This document shows, in pieces, positions 63,475-64,000 of a DNA stretch of 64,000 bases. The stretch comes from Stenotrophomonas raiganjensis (SeqCode). Its GTDB lineage: Bacteria; Pseudomonadota; Gammaproteobacteria; Xanthomonadales; Xanthomonadaceae. The notes under the pieces are model-generated. The model was not told the origin of the DNA, ran no database searches, and was given only the letters and a program-made list of their open reading frames with translations. The stretch covers positions 62,001 to 126,000 of the forward strand of contig NZ_JAUTXR010000192.1 in assembly GCF_030658505.1 (NCBI RefSeq), read 5' to 3'. The stretch's first letter is position 1; each line of letters opens with the position of its first letter. Both the position numbers and the translations under genes were made by a program.

Positions 63475-64000
63475 ATGTCGGCCGTTGTTCCCCACCTCCG
63501 GTCCCTGCGCACGCGCCTTGGCACGTTGCGCTCGGCGTCCCCCGGCCTGCTGCGCTGGCTGCAGCCGCACCGGCTCAGCGTGGCCAACAAGCTCAAGGCG
63601 ACCCTGTGGGTATGCGGCCTGGGGCTGGTCGCGATCGCCGCCGTCTACGCCTGGACCGGTCACGCCAGCGGACAGGCTGCGCGCAGCCAGGCCAGCTACC
63701 AGCGCGGCAGCGATCTGGCCGCGAGCCTGGCCACGCGGGTGGCCGAAGCGCGCCGCCTGCAGACCCAGTATGCACGCAGTTTCAATGATGCCGACCGCAA
63801 CCAGTTGCTGGTGACCCAGAAAGCTCTGCAGGCCGATCTGCAGGCGCTGCGTGCGATGCCGATGGATGCCAGCCGGCGCAAGGCCCTGCAGGCGCTGACC
63901 GAGGCCGCCGACGCGTTCTCACAGGGTGTGGTGGCGCTGTTCGAACGTGTCGATGAAATGGGGCGCGGTGACGCTGGCCTTGCCGCTCAGCTGCAGCAGG
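63475..64000 (+). CDS. Probable methyl-accepting chemotaxis protein, N-terminal part (cut by the window end)
   Basis: The first 175 codons of a gene that runs out of the window. The N-terminus is basic, with a membrane helix at about residues 40-62 (KLKATLWVCGLGLVAIAAVY), followed by a helical periplasmic region (SYQRGSDLAASLATRVAEAR, LLVTQKALQADLQALRAM) like a four-helix-bundle ligand domain. GGAG lies eight bases before the ATG. The sigma-28 promoter upstream strongly suggests a chemoreceptor, but the signalling domain itself is not in view. Confidence 0.75.
   Translation, partial: MSAVVPHLRSLRTRLGTLRSASPGLLRWLQPHRLSVANKLKATLWVCGLGLVAIAAVYAWTGHASGQAARSQASYQRGSDLAASLATRVAEARRLQTQYARSFNDADRNQLLVTQKALQADLQALRAMPMDASRRKALQALTEAADAFSQGVVALFERVDEMGRGDAGLAAQLQQ

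Overview
The window is a high-GC gammaproteobacterial chromosome segment, almost certainly Stenotrophomonas (S. maltophilia group, Xanthomonadaceae). The reasons are the gene content and order (trxA and rhlB beside rho; aroQ-accB-accC; prmA followed by fis; a monomeric isocitrate dehydrogenase) and the many short GTAG-headed palindromes between genes, which match the SMAG repeats known from S. maltophilia. No rRNA, convincing tRNA or CRISPR array was found.

Layout. 1-8.1 kb: EF-hand protein, mutM, opgD, queF, a LysM protein, a lipoprotein and monomeric icd. 8.2-10.6 kb: a translationally coupled cassette of an unknown protein, a Ras-like GTPase and two roadblock/LC7 proteins. 10.7-16.4 kb: aceK, a TonB-domain protein, a membrane diguanylate cyclase and a hypothetical protein. 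16.5-24.4 kb: a genomic island with visibly lower GC, inserted in the 3' end of rho. It is bounded by a 101-bp duplication of the rho end and carries a tyrosine integrase, a serine recombinase, an XRE regulator, an HUH-type Rep-like protein, a 733-residue membrane protein and three small envelope-type proteins. 24.4-29 kb: rho, trxA, rhlB. 29-37.4 kb: methyltransferase, ftsEX, a double-receiver protein, ung, rpoH, purHD. 37.6-43.4 kb: a six-gene, mostly overlapping operon (CDP-alcohol phosphatidyltransferase, hydrolase-methyltransferase, PAP2-dual specificity phosphatase, small membrane protein, acyltransferase, CDP-diglyceride synthase) that looks like an enlarged version of the E. coli ynbABCD locus and should build or remodel an unidentified phospholipid. 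43.5-49.6 kb: fis, a DUF3426 protein, prmA, an exported pair, accC-accB-aroQ. 49.9-64 kb: accessory metabolism (Tat-exported DOPA-dioxygenase-like protein, PEP-mutase-family protein, quinone reductase with a TetR regulator, D-alanyl-D-alanine carboxypeptidase-like protein, lipoprotein alkaline phosphatase, LysR regulator, solute-binding domain protein, exported carotenoid oxygenase, a two-component system, a VOC protein, arylamine N-acetyltransferase) and the start of a chemoreceptor gene behind a near-consensus sigma-28 promoter.

Most notable: the rho-integrated island with its Rep-like protein, the lipid operon, the GTPase-roadblock cassette, a CIRCE-like inverted repeat upstream of rpoH, and a hairpin that pairs the Shine-Dalgarno sequence of the methyltransferase at 29145.
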